Source: an uncultured Clostridium sp.
GTDB lineage: Bacteria; Bacillota; Clostridia; UBA1212; UBA1255
NCBI GenBank assembly: GCA_900543695.1
Contig: UQSG01000046.1
Location: forward strand, 1 to 15,783
Length of the DNA: 15,783 nucleotides
Direction of reading: 5' to 3'
The position numbers were made by a program, and so were the translations under genes. The notes beneath the pieces were generated by a model, which saw only the letters and a program-made list of their open reading frames with translations, did not search any database and was not told where the DNA came from. How positions within the stretch are numbered: position 1 is the first letter of the stretch; each line of letters starts with the position of its first letter. Below are positions 6,512 to 13,961 of the stretch, piece after piece.

Positions 6512-8416
6512 ATGGACGAATATGGAAAAATAAGAATTGAGGGCTACATTGGCCGCCTGATTGAAAATTGTATTGGAAACGGGGTTATGGCCGCAGATTA
6601 TCAGCCGTTTATAAAAGCCTTTCAGGAAAAGCTGGATTCCGAAGGATTGTTCTGCGGAGAATTCTGGGGCAAATGGTTCACATCCGCCGCGCTGGCATAC
6701 GAGTATAACCCGAGGCCGGAATATTTCAAAAAACTGGAGGACGCCGTCGAAGGCCTGCTGGCCGCGCAGGAGGAAGACGGAAGAATCAGCGCAAGCAAAG
6801 AGGATTTTACTCCTTGGGATATTTGGGGGCGAAAATATGCATTGCTTGGCCTGCTGGCCTATTATGACCTGACGAGAAGCGGGCGTGTCCTTGAAGCGGC
6901 AAAAAGAATGGCGGATCAGCTGATTTCCAAAACGACCGGAGACGGCGGACGCAGAATTTCCGATACCGGACTTGAGGCGCTGCGCGGATTATCCTCCTGC
7001 TCCGTTCTGCAGCCATTCGTGCTGCTTTACGAGCGGACCGAGAAAGAGCGCTATCTTTCCTATGCGGAAAACCTGGTCGCGTCCTGGAGTCTTCCATCTG
7101 CGTACAGCCCGGAAGGGCTCCGGCTGCTGGAGCAGGCCGTGCCCGGCTGTATTCCGGCTGAAATCGCAGCGCCGAAGGGCTACGAGATCATGTCCTGTTA
7201 TGCAGGCGTTCTGGATCTGTACCGCGTTACGGGCAAAAAGCAATATCTCGATGCGGTAACGGCTTACATGGATGCCGTAGTCGAGCGGGAGATTATGATC
7301 ACAGGCTCCGGCTCAAGCGGCGAATTATGGTGCGAGGGCAGGCTGCGGCAGACGCAGGTGCTCGAAGCACCGATGGAAACGTGTGTGACCGCTACGTATA
7401 TGATGCTGTGCAGAAAGCTGCTCGAAGTCACGCACGACGTAAAATGGGCGGAACGTCTGGAGGTCAGCCTGTTCAATGCGCTGGCAGGCGCAATGAAGCC
7501 GGACGGAAGCTGGTGGGCGTATTTTTCTCCGCTTCAGGGACGCCGCGTATTGAGCCAGGTTCAAATCGAAGAAATGAATACAAGCTGCTGCGTCGCCAAC
7601 GGGCCAAGGGCGCTGCTGGAGGTTCCCAAATGGAGCGTGACCTCCCTTCCCGATGGCATAGCGGTAAACCTGTACCAGGAGGGCCGTTATCGAACGGAAT
7701 TCAACGGTCTGCCGTTTGTGTTCCGCCAAGAGACAGACTATCCTTCAGGAAGCACCGTTCGCTTGTATTTAGAGCAGGTTCCGGGGGAGGAAATGACGCT
7801 TTCTCTCAGGATTCCCGCCTGGGCGGAACACACAGAGGTCCGGATCGGCAGCGAAATGTTTTACCCTGCCGCCGGGACGTACTGTGAAATGCGCGGAAGA
7901 TGGCGGAAATATACAGAGATCCAGATCGACTTCCATACGGAGCTGCGGATCGTCACGGCTCCGGGATCGACAAATGAAAAAGCGCTGATGTGGGGATCGC
8001 TCGTTCTGGCGATGGATCGGCGGGATGTGGAAGAGGCTCCAAAGTCTCTCTGGCTGATGAACGACGCAATGAAGCCGATCCATGACACGCAGATGGAGCT
8101 CGATTATTATCCCGTGCAGTCCATCCGGCAGGAATCTGCGCGTCCGATTGCGGAGCGCGTCGAAAAGAAGGATGCTCTGGTCGCCTTCCGGGTAAAATTT
8201 CTGCGGCGTCCCATTCACTTTTTCCATCATGAAACAGAGGAGCTTCTGTTCCGGGACTATGCGTCGTGCGGAAATGATTTTACGGAGGAAAGCGCCATCC
8301 GCACCTGGTTTTCCGTGCCGATGTACTGCAGCGAAATTTTCCCGAAGGACAGCGAGCATGTCATCCGCGGAACGGTGGAGGAAGAACCCCCTCTTGACAA
8401 AGAGGACAAATCGTAA
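6512..8416 (+). CDS. Glycoside hydrolase family 127-like protein (DUF1680), beta-L-arabinofuranosidase-like
   Basis: A 634-residue protein. The GH127/DUF1680 signature is an (alpha/alpha)6 barrel with a zinc-thiolate centre. The expected residues are in order: E271 in the GSSGE segment (general acid region), E289-T-C291, and the adjacent pair C359-C360 in SCCVANG. These match the Glu/Cys/Cys-Cys zinc ligands of the characterised enzyme HypBA1. After about residue 385 follow beta-rich domains including MTLSLRIPAWA. There is no signal peptide, so it should act in the cytoplasm on imported oligosaccharides, releasing beta-L-arabinofuranose or a related sugar. GGAGG lies 9 nt before the ATG. No transporter or regulator accompanies it, and the exact substrate is not predictable. 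Confidence 0.85.
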   Translation: MDEYGKIRIEGYIGRLIENCIGNGVMAADYQPFIKAFQEKLDSEGLFCGEFWGKWFTSAALAYEYNPRPEYFKKLEDAVEGLLAAQEEDGRISASKEDFTPWDIWGRKYALLGLLAYYDLTRSGRVLEAAKRMADQLISKTTGDGGRRISDTGLEALRGLSSCSVLQPFVLLYERTEKERYLSYAENLVASWSLPSAYSPEGLRLLEQAVPGCIPAEIAAPKGYEIMSCYAGVLDLYRVTGKKQYLDAVTAYMDAVVEREIMITGSGSSGELWCEGRLRQTQVLEAPMETCVTATYMMLCRKLLEVTHDVKWAERLEVSLFNALAGAMKPDGSWWAYFSPLQGRRVLSQVQIEEMNTSCCVANGPRALLEVPKWSVTSLPDGIAVNLYQEGRYRTEFNGLPFVFRQETDYPSGSTVRLYLEQVPGEEMTLSLRIPAWAEHTEVRIGSEMFYPAAGTYCEMRGRWRKYTEIQIDFHTELRIVTAPGSTNEKALMWGSLVLAMDRRDVEEAPKSLWLMNDAMKPIHDTQMELDYYPVQSIRQESARPIAERVEKKDALVAFRVKFLRRPIHFFHHETEELLFRDYASCGNDFTEESAIRTWFSVPMYCSEIFPKDSEHVIRGTVEEEPPLDKEDKS

Positions 8417-8422
8417 TAAAGT
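8394..8422 (+). promoter_or_regulatory. Promoter of thi operon
   Basis: -35 TTGACA (8394-8399, perfect), 17-bp spacer, -10 TAAAGT (8417-8422). It overlaps the last codons of the GH127 gene. The predicted start is near 8429 and would give a leader of about 135 nt before thiS. Confidence 0.6.
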
Positions 8423-8428
8423 AGTACA

Positions 8429-8564
8429 CGGTTCGAACCGGAAACGGACGGGGCCAGTTAAAATTTCACATTGATTTTTTGTGAGTGAACAGCGTTCACG
8501 AAGGGGTACACCACCGCGGGTGTATTTTTTCGGGAACGCTTTTTTCTTTGCAGAAGGAGGACGC
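8429..8564 (+). promoter_or_regulatory. Structured thi operon leader, candidate attenuator
   Basis: The leader starts with a 12-bp palindrome (CGGTTCGAACCG, 8429-8440). Further on, a perfect 6-bp hairpin GTGAAC-AGC-GTTCAC (8485-8499) shares bases with the left base of a long terminator hairpin (8491-8540). The two folds exclude each other, as in terminator/antiterminator switches. No TPP-riboswitch consensus (CUGAGA, ACCUGAUCUGG) is present. The ligand or factor, if any, is unknown. Confidence 0.5.
8491..8546 (+). terminator. Long intrinsic terminator hairpin before thiS
   Basis: 8491-8512 pairs with 8519-8540 in a single register: 22 positions with one A-G mismatch, four consecutive G-U wobbles and a 6-nt loop. 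TTTTTCTTT follows. It lies 19 nt before the thiS start codon, so it either ends GH127 transcripts or acts as an attenuator for the thi operon, or both. Confidence 0.8.
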
Positions 8565-8762
8565 ATGGTTAAGATCAACGGAAAAGACGTGGAATGGAAG
8601 GAGGGCGCCACTGCGGAGCAGTATCTTCTGGAAAACGGCTATCAAATCGAACGAATCGCCCTCGAGCGAAACGGAAAAATCCTTCCCAAGTCCGAATATG
8701 GGCGTACCGTATTTGCGGAGGGCGACGTGATTGAGATCGTAAGCTTTGTAGGAGGCGGCTGA
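8565..8762 (+). CDS. thiS: Sulfur carrier protein ThiS
   Basis: A 65-residue ubiquitin-fold protein whose C-terminal glycine is adenylated by ThiF and turned into a thiocarboxylate that supplies sulfur to thiazole synthase. It starts MVKINGKDVEW and ends EGDVIEIVSFVGGG, with the required terminal Gly-Gly. The ATG follows AAGGAGG by 4 nt. A longer open frame in the same phase reaches back to 8481 but runs through the terminator hairpin and is rejected. It is the first gene of the operon; thiF begins 3 nt after its stop. Confidence 0.93.
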   Translation: MVKINGKDVEWKEGATAEQYLLENGYQIERIALERNGKILPKSEYGRTVFAEGDVIEIVSFVGGG

Positions 8763-8765
8763 AGC

Positions 8766-9413
8766 GTGGAAGAATGCATTACCAGAGAGGATATCCGGGC
8801 GGCGCTTGCCGCGCGGCATTCCCGGCCGCTTCAGGACAGGCTGGACGGCGCTCATGTCGCTGTGGCGGGGCTCGGCGGCCTTGGTTCTCATGTGGCTGTT
8901 TTTTTGGCGCGGGCCGGCGTAGGGCATCTTCATCTGGTCGATTTCGACCGTGTGGAGCTCACTAATTTAAATCGGCAGAATTATCTGCTCCGTCACGTCG
9001 GAATGTACAAGACGGACGCGCTGCTGGAGCAGCTCAAGGAAATCAATCCGTATCTGGACTTCCGGACGGACTGCGTCAAGGTGACGGAGCGCAATCTTTC
9101 CGAATTGTTCGCGGAAGACGACATCGTGTGCGAGGCATTTGACCGGCCGGAGGCAAAGGCGATGCTGGTCTGCGGGGTGCGGGAGCATTTTCCGGAAAAA
9201 TATTTGATCGCGGCATCCGGGATGGCCGGCTACGGCGGCAGTAATCTGATTCAGACGCGGCAGATCGGACCGCATTTTTACCTGTGCGGCGACGAGGTTT
9301 CCGAAGCTTCAGAGGGCAGGGGGCTGATGGCGCCGAGGGTCGCGGTCTGCGCGGGGCACGAGGCTGATCTGGCGCTCCGTCTGATCGCGGAGGAGTTGTC
9401 TGAGGAAAAATAA
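8766..9413 (+). CDS. thiF: ThiS adenylyltransferase ThiF (family 2, short)
   Basis: Adenylates the C-terminus of ThiS using ATP, the first step of ThiS thiocarboxylate formation. It is an E1/MoeB-like fold of 215 residues with the nucleotide loop GLGGLGS (35-41), D59 and D61 in LVDFD, and NLNRQ (67-71). It matches the short clostridial ThiF type: it lacks the C-terminal CxxC zinc pairs of longer ThiF/MoeB proteins. The start is GTG; its Shine-Dalgarno (TAGGAGG) lies within the codons for the ThiS Val-Gly-Gly-Gly tail, so translation is probably coupled to thiS. Confidence 0.9.
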   Translation: MEECITREDIRAALAARHSRPLQDRLDGAHVAVAGLGGLGSHVAVFLARAGVGHLHLVDFDRVELTNLNRQNYLLRHVGMYKTDALLEQLKEINPYLDFRTDCVKVTERNLSELFAEDDIVCEAFDRPEAKAMLVCGVREHFPEKYLIAASGMAGYGGSNLIQTRQIGPHFYLCGDEVSEASEGRGLMAPRVAVCAGHEADLALRLIAEELSEEK

Positions 9414-9434
9414 ACAGAAAAGAGGAAAAACGAC

Positions 9435-10214
9435 ATGACAAAAGCACAAAACGACGAATGGACGCTGGGAGGGCATTCCTTCACCTCCCGCTTTATACTG
9501 GGCTCCGGAAAATACTCGATGGATCTGATCGAGGCTGCCGTGGCATGCGCTGGCGCGCAGATCATAACGCTGGCGCTGCGGCGCGTTTCCGAGGGCGGCA
9601 AAACGAATATTCTGGATTATATTCCAAAAGGAATTACCCTGCTTCCGAATACCTCGGGAGCCAGGAACGCGGAAGAAGCCGTTCGGATCGCACGTCTTGC
9701 CCGGGAGGCCGGCTGCGGCGATTTCGTAAAAATAGAAGTTATCCGCGATTCCAAATATCTTCTGCCGGATAATCATGAAACGATCCGCGCTACGGAAATC
9801 CTTGCAAAAGAAGGATTTATCGTGATGCCGTACATGTATCCCGACTTGACTGCCGCCAGAGACCTTGCCTCTGCCGGCGCGGCGTGCGTCATGCCGCTTG
9901 CCGCACCGATTGGGACGAACAAGGGACTTTGTACGAAAGAATTTATCCGGATTCTGATCGAAGAAATCGATCTGCCCGTAATCGTGGACGCCGGCATCGG
10001 GCGGCCCTCGCAGGCCTGCGAAGCGATGGAAATGGGCTGTACGGCAGTCATGGCAAATACGGCCATTGCGACTGCCGGTGACATTCCGGAGATGGCGGAG
10101 GCCTTCCGTCTGGCGATCGAGGCCGGCCGTAGGGCGTATCTGGCCCATCCCGGCAGAGTCCTGGAACGGGAGGCAAGCGCCTCTTCCCCGCTCACGGGCT
10201 TTCTCCGCGATTAA
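9435..10214 (+). CDS. thiG: Thiazole synthase
   Basis: Condenses 1-deoxy-D-xylulose 5-phosphate, dehydroglycine (made here by ThiH) and ThiS-thiocarboxylate into the thiazole phosphate of thiamine. The 259-residue TIM-barrel protein shows FILGSGKY at the start, LPNTSGA, the Schiff-base Lys in DFVKIEVI (about K99), MPYMYPDL, and the phosphate-binding segments AAPIGTNKGL and DAGIGRPSQA. GAGGAAAA precedes the ATG. The gap to thiF is 21 nt and to thiH 20 nt. Confidence 0.95.
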   Translation: MTKAQNDEWTLGGHSFTSRFILGSGKYSMDLIEAAVACAGAQIITLALRRVSEGGKTNILDYIPKGITLLPNTSGARNAEEAVRIARLAREAGCGDFVKIEVIRDSKYLLPDNHETIRATEILAKEGFIVMPYMYPDLTAARDLASAGAACVMPLAAPIGTNKGLCTKEFIRILIEEIDLPVIVDAGIGRPSQACEAMEMGCTAVMANTAIATAGDIPEMAEAFRLAIEAGRRAYLAHPGRVLEREASASSPLTGFLRD

Positions 10215-10234
10215 AAAAGAAGGAGCTGGAACAG

Positions 10235-11443
10235 ATGTCACTTATTCAGGAAACTATTTTCGACGGCGAAGGCTTTGCGGATTCCCACAGGAAAAGAACG
10301 GATCACATGGCTTATCTTCCAGATATGGAGATTCTCGATTCCACGGTCGGAGCGGAGGTCCTGGCTCGTACCAGGCAGTATGATCCTAATCGTGTTACGG
10401 AGGAAGACGTGCGCCGCGCCCTCTCCAAAAAGAACCGGGAGCCGGAGGATTTCGGCGCGCTGCTTTCGCCTGCGGCGCTGCCGCTTCTGGAAGAAATCGC
10501 GCAGGAGGCGATACGCGAGACGCGGGAGCATTTCGGCACCTCCATTTCGATGTTCACACCCGTCTATATCGCGAATTACTGTGAAAATTACTGTATTTAC
10601 TGCGGATTCAATACGCACAACAAAATACGGCGCGCGCAGCTCGATTTTCAGCAGATCGAAACGGAGCTGGCCGCGATCCATGAGACAGGCCTGGAGGAGG
10701 TGCTGATCCTCACCGGAGAAAGCAGGCGGAAATCCACGGTGGAGTATATCGGAGAAGCGTGCCGGATCGCGGGAAAATATTTTAAAGTGGTCGGGCTGGA
10801 GGTCTATCCCATGAATTCTGATGAATACGCATATCTTCATGCATGCGGCGCCGATTATGTAACGGTATTTCAGGAAACATACAACCCTGATAAATATGAA
10901 ACGCTCCACCTGGCCGGACACAAGCGCGTTTTCCCCTACCGGCTGAACGCGCAGGAGCGGGCCCTGCGCGGCGGGATGCGCGGCGTAGGCTTCGGCGCGC
11001 TGCTGGGATTGGACGATTATCGAAAGGACGCTTTTGCGGCAGGCTGCCATGCCTGGCTGCTCCAGAGAAAATACCCGCATGCGGAAATTTCGTTTTCCTG
11101 TCCGCGGCTGCGTCCGATTCTCAATAACGATAAAATTGGCCCGACGGATGTCGGCGAGCGTCAGCTGCTTCAGGTGGTATGCGCCTACCGCCTGCTGATG
11201 CCATACGCGGGCATCACTATTTCAACAAGAGAATGTGCCCGTGTGCGGGACAACCTGGTCAAAATCGCAGCGACAAAAATTTCGGCAGGCGTCAGCACCG
11301 GGATCGGCGGACATTCCGATGCGGTGGAGGAAAAGGGAGACTGTCAGTTTGAAATTTCCGACGGACGCAGTGTGGAAGAGGTATTTCAAGCGCTGAAGCA
11401 AGAGGGGCTTCAGCCGGTAATGAGCGATTATGTCCGTGTCTGA
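10235..11443 (+). CDS. thiH: 2-iminoacetate synthase ThiH (radical SAM)
   Basis: A radical SAM enzyme that cleaves tyrosine to dehydroglycine (2-iminoacetate) and p-cresol, feeding ThiG. 402 residues. The cluster motif CENYCIYC places C116, C120 and C123 in the CxxxCxxC pattern. ThiH features include the substrate-side GLEVYPM and VTVFQETYNPDKY segments and FSCPRLRP. It uses the oxygen-independent tyrosine route rather than glycine oxidase ThiO, which fits an anaerobe. AAGGAG lies 9 nt before the ATG. The stop overlaps the next gene by 14 nt. Confidence 0.95.
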   Translation: MSLIQETIFDGEGFADSHRKRTDHMAYLPDMEILDSTVGAEVLARTRQYDPNRVTEEDVRRALSKKNREPEDFGALLSPAALPLLEEIAQEAIRETREHFGTSISMFTPVYIANYCENYCIYCGFNTHNKIRRAQLDFQQIETELAAIHETGLEEVLILTGESRRKSTVEYIGEACRIAGKYFKVVGLEVYPMNSDEYAYLHACGADYVTVFQETYNPDKYETLHLAGHKRVFPYRLNAQERALRGGMRGVGFGALLGLDDYRKDAFAAGCHAWLLQRKYPHAEISFSCPRLRPILNNDKIGPTDVGERQLLQVVCAYRLLMPYAGITISTRECARVRDNLVKIAATKISAGVSTGIGGHSDAVEEKGDCQFEISDGRSVEEVFQALKQEGLQPVMSDYVRV

Positions 11444-12017
11444 TGCGCTCTGCCGACATATCATTGCAGTCACAAACCGCCGTTTATGCCAAAGGCCGTT
11501 TCTGGAGCAGCTTGAGCGCGTCTGCTCTGTGAGACCGGCAGGAGTGATTCTGAGAGAAAAAGACCTGACGGAGGCGCAATATCAGACGCTGGCGGAAAAG
11601 GTCCTGGCGCTTTGCCGGCGGTATAACGTGCCTTGCATCCTGCACGGGTTTCCCGAGGCGGCGCGGCGGCTTGGCGTTCAGAGCGTGCAGCTGCCGCTCT
11701 GGCAGCTGGAAGCGGCCGGCGGGAGGCCGGGGCTCGTCGGACTCGGGCAGATCGGCGCATCCGTTCATTCCGTACAGGAAGCGCTTCGCGCGGAGGCCCT
11801 GGGCGCCGATTCCGTAACGGCCGGCCACATATATGAAACAAGCTGCAAGGAGGGCCTTCCGCCAAGAGGAACGGAGTTTCTGCGGGCAGTGTGCTCCGCG
11901 GTCCGGATTCCCGTTTACGCGATCGGCGGCATCCGTCTGGAGGAAAATCAGATCAGAGCGGTGCTCGGCTGCGGCGCGGCAGGCGTCTGCATCATGTCGG
12001 GGATGATGACGCTGTAA
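11430..12017 (+). CDS. tenI: ThiE/TenI-superfamily protein, TenI-like (thiazole tautomerase)
   Basis: 195 residues, at the position where a thiE is expected, but the sequence follows the TenI pattern: VQLP (about residue 87), IGASVHSVQEALRAE, GHIYETSCKEGL (H133 matches the catalytic His of Bacillus TenI) and AIGGI. The two Mg-binding Asp positions of ThiE (Asn-Asp and GQxD blocks) are replaced by HG and PLWQ. TenI isomerises the ThiG thiazole product to the aromatic thiazole carboxylate, whereas ThiE joins thiazole and pyrimidine. By homology databases it would probably be labelled thiamine phosphate synthase. The start overlaps thiH by 14 nt with only a weak ribosome binding site, implying coupling. 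Confidence 0.75.
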   Translation: MSVSDALCRHIIAVTNRRLCQRPFLEQLERVCSVRPAGVILREKDLTEAQYQTLAEKVLALCRRYNVPCILHGFPEAARRLGVQSVQLPLWQLEAAGGRPGLVGLGQIGASVHSVQEALRAEALGADSVTAGHIYETSCKEGLPPRGTEFLRAVCSAVRIPVYAIGGIRLEENQIRAVLGCGAAGVCIMSGMMTL

Positions 12018-12048
12018 AAGCCGCCCCCTGCCTGCGGCAAAGGGCGGC
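12016..12048 (-). terminator. Terminator of the amt gene
   Basis: The stem pairs 12020-12026 with 12042-12048 and, inside it, 12029-12032 with 12036-12039, in one register. On the minus strand it is followed by TTTT; on the plus strand no T-run follows. It therefore mainly serves amt but may also slow thi operon transcripts. Confidence 0.65.
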
Positions 12049-12078
12049 GCATAATAAAGTGTTGTAGTAGGGAACGTC

Positions 12079-13818
12079 TCAGTCTTCCCCGACTTCCTCG
12101 TCCTGGAGCGCATCGTATCCGCGCTCTCCGGTACGGATCTTAACGACGTCCTCCACGTCATAGAGAAAGATCTTTCCGTCTCCGACATTGCCTGTATAAA
12201 GCGTATCCTGAACGGTCTTGATCAACGTTTCGACCGGGATTTTGCAGACAACAATGTCAAGCTTGATCTTAGGCAGCAGCCGGGAGGAAACCGGGGCGCC
12301 TCTGAAGTAAACGGTGTGTCCTTTCTGTATCCCGTAGCCCAGGACATTTGTGACTGTAATTCCGGTGATGCCCAGTTTATCAAGCGCCTCCTGGAGCTGT
12401 GAAAATTTGCTTTGATTGGTAAGAATCGTTACCTTCGTCATTTTTGCGCCCTTTGTCTCGCGGTGCTCCACGGGAACCGCTTTTTCTACGCTGACCGCGG
12501 GCTTTGCTTCAATCTGCAGCGCGGCGGGAGTCTTGTCGTATTCGATCGCTTCGGTCACGAGTGCGAAATCCGGATACGCGACGTTGCCATGCTCTCCGAT
12601 ATCCAGGCCTTGGATTTCCTCTTCCCTGGAAACGCGGATGCCGATCGTCTTTTTCAGAACCAGCCATACAAGGCCGGAGGACACAAAGGTAAAGGCGCCG
12701 ATCGCGGCGATGCCAAGGAGCTGGATGCCCAGCAGCCGGAAGCCGCCTCCGTACAGCAGACCGTTGGTCACAGAGAGAGAGGTTACGCCCTCCTGTGCAA
12801 AAAGGCCGACGCAGATTGTGCCGAATATGCCGCACCCCAAATGGACGGAGGTGGCTCCCACCGGATCGTCAATCTTCATTTTGTCAAAGAACCCGACCGC
12901 AAAAACAACGAGAATTCCCGACAGAGCGCCGATCAGCAGAGAAACCTCGATCGATACGTAAGCACAGCCTCCCGTAACACCCACAAGCCCGGCAAGGCAG
13001 CCGTTGATCGTCATGCCCAGATCCGGCTTTTTCAGTACGATCCAGGAGGTAGCGGTTGCAGTGATGACTGCTGCGATCGCGGAGGTGTTGGTTGTCATAA
13101 GGATGTGGAATACGTCCGACGGATTCTGAAAGCTCATCGTGGAGCCGGGGTTGAACCCGAACCAGCCCAGCCAGAGAACGAAGAGTCCGATGACCGCCAA
13201 AGACATGCTGTGTCCGGGGATTGCTTTCGGCTTCCCGTCCTTACCGTATTTCCCGATCCGGGGGCCAAGCAGCATAGCGCCCGCCAGCGCCGCCCATCCG
13301 CCGACGGAGTGAACGACCGAGTCGCCTGCAAAATCCAGGAAGCCGAGCTCTGCGAGCCAGCCGCCGCCCCAAACCCAGTGGCCGACAATCGGATAGATGA
13401 CAAGCGTCAAAACAAATGAAAAGATAATAAACGTTACGTATTTTACACGCTCCGCCACGGCGCCCGACACGATCGTAGCCGCCGTGCCGCAGAACACAAG
13501 CTGGAAGAAAAATTTTCCCCAAAAAGGTACGGAGGAAGTCAGGGTGTCATTGTAGGCCGAAAGGTCCTGCCCGCCGAGGATAAAAAGATTCTCGGTTCCG
13601 ATAAAAGGGTTGTCGCCTCCAAACATAATCCCCCAGCCCAGGAGCAGAAAGCCCAGGGATGAGACTGCAAATACAATAAAGTTTTTCGACAGGATATTAA
13701 CCGTGTTTTTCGATCTGGCAAACCCGGCCTCTACGCTGGCGAAGCCCAGGTTCATAAAGAAAACCAGAATCGCTGCGAGAAAGACCCACAGGGTGTCGAT
13801 CAATGAATATTCCGCCAT
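12079..13818 (-). CDS. amt: Ammonium transporter fused to a P-II signalling domain
   Basis: 579 residues. Residues 1 to about 400 are an Amt channel with about 11 membrane helices: VEAGFARSKN, the WVWGGGW segment, DFAGDSVVHSVGG, and the twin pore histidines H170 and H326. The conserved cytoplasmic tail EEEIQGLD (398-406) follows, then a linker (412-459) rich in Ala, Glu and Val, then a full P-II/GlnK domain from M460. The P-II part keeps Q39 and K58 (P-II numbering) and the nucleotide loops GDGKIF and IRTGERG. Tyr51, the uridylylation site, is Val, and the T-loop reads APVSSRLLP. GlnK normally plugs Amt by its T-loop; here it is covalently attached. GAGGGA lies about 8 nt before the ATG. Confidence 0.93.
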   Translation of the reverse strand: MAEYSLIDTLWVFLAAILVFFMNLGFASVEAGFARSKNTVNILSKNFIVFAVSSLGFLLLGWGIMFGGDNPFIGTENLFILGGQDLSAYNDTLTSSVPFWGKFFFQLVFCGTAATIVSGAVAERVKYVTFIIFSFVLTLVIYPIVGHWVWGGGWLAELGFLDFAGDSVVHSVGGWAALAGAMLLGPRIGKYGKDGKPKAIPGHSMSLAVIGLFVLWLGWFGFNPGSTMSFQNPSDVFHILMTTNTSAIAAVITATATSWIVLKKPDLGMTINGCLAGLVGVTGGCAYVSIEVSLLIGALSGILVVFAVGFFDKMKIDDPVGATSVHLGCGIFGTICVGLFAQEGVTSLSVTNGLLYGGGFRLLGIQLLGIAAIGAFTFVSSGLVWLVLKKTIGIRVSREEEIQGLDIGEHGNVAYPDFALVTEAIEYDKTPAALQIEAKPAVSVEKAVPVEHRETKGAKMTKVTILTNQSKFSQLQEALDKLGITGITVTNVLGYGIQKGHTVYFRGAPVSSRLLPKIKLDIVVCKIPVETLIKTVQDTLYTGNVGDGKIFLYDVEDVVKIRTGERGYDALQDEEVGED

Positions 13819-13846
13819 AAAATAATCCCTCTTTCCTTAATAAAAT

Positions 13847-13887
13847 AAAAAAAGAACAAAGACGTTCGTCCCGAACGTCTTTGTTCT
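13847..13887 (-). terminator. Perfect intrinsic terminator in the amt leader
   Basis: The 15-bp perfect stem pairs 13854-13868 with 13872-13886 (loop 3 nt; one more A-T pair possible). On the minus strand it runs into seven T (13853-13847). It lies after the amt promoter and about 30 nt before the amt ATG, so transcripts from that promoter must pass it. It can also stop transcripts of the upstream ACT/MBL gene. Confidence 0.9.
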
Positions 13888-13896
13888 AACGGTTAG

Positions 13897-13925
13897 ATTG
13901 TATCGCTGCCGCGTTTTATTGTCAA
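13897..13925 (-). promoter_or_regulatory. Strong sigma-A promoter of amt
   Basis: On the minus strand: -35 TTGACA (13920-13925), 17-bp spacer, -10 TACAAT (13897-13902). The predicted start is near 13890, inside an 11-bp palindrome CTAAC-C-GTTAG (13886-13896) and only a few bases before the terminator stem. Confidence 0.8.
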
Positions 13926-13961
13926 TACTTTTGTAAAATTTTTTTGTTCCGGCCGGCGGGG

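Noticed and set aside
8501..8524. T-box-like string ending in ACCGCGGG in the thi leader
   Set aside because: The UGGN bulge that pairs with the tRNA end is absent, and the leader is far too short for a T-box stem I.
8417..8564. TPP riboswitch ahead of thiS
   Set aside because: It was expected from the gene content, but none of the conserved TPP segments is present.
8481..8564. N-terminal extension of thiS
   Set aside because: The extension would run through the terminator hairpin; a strong AAGGAGG sits just before the ATG at 8565.
7769..8611. 280-residue minus-strand open frame over the end of GH127 and the thi leader
   Set aside because: It has no domain or ribosome binding site, and it crosses a terminator hairpin and a promoter.
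12412..13419. 335-residue plus-strand open frame opposite amt
   Set aside because: Composition is typical of an antisense shadow (Arg/Asp/Gly-rich, no domain), and the amt-PII reading is unambiguous.
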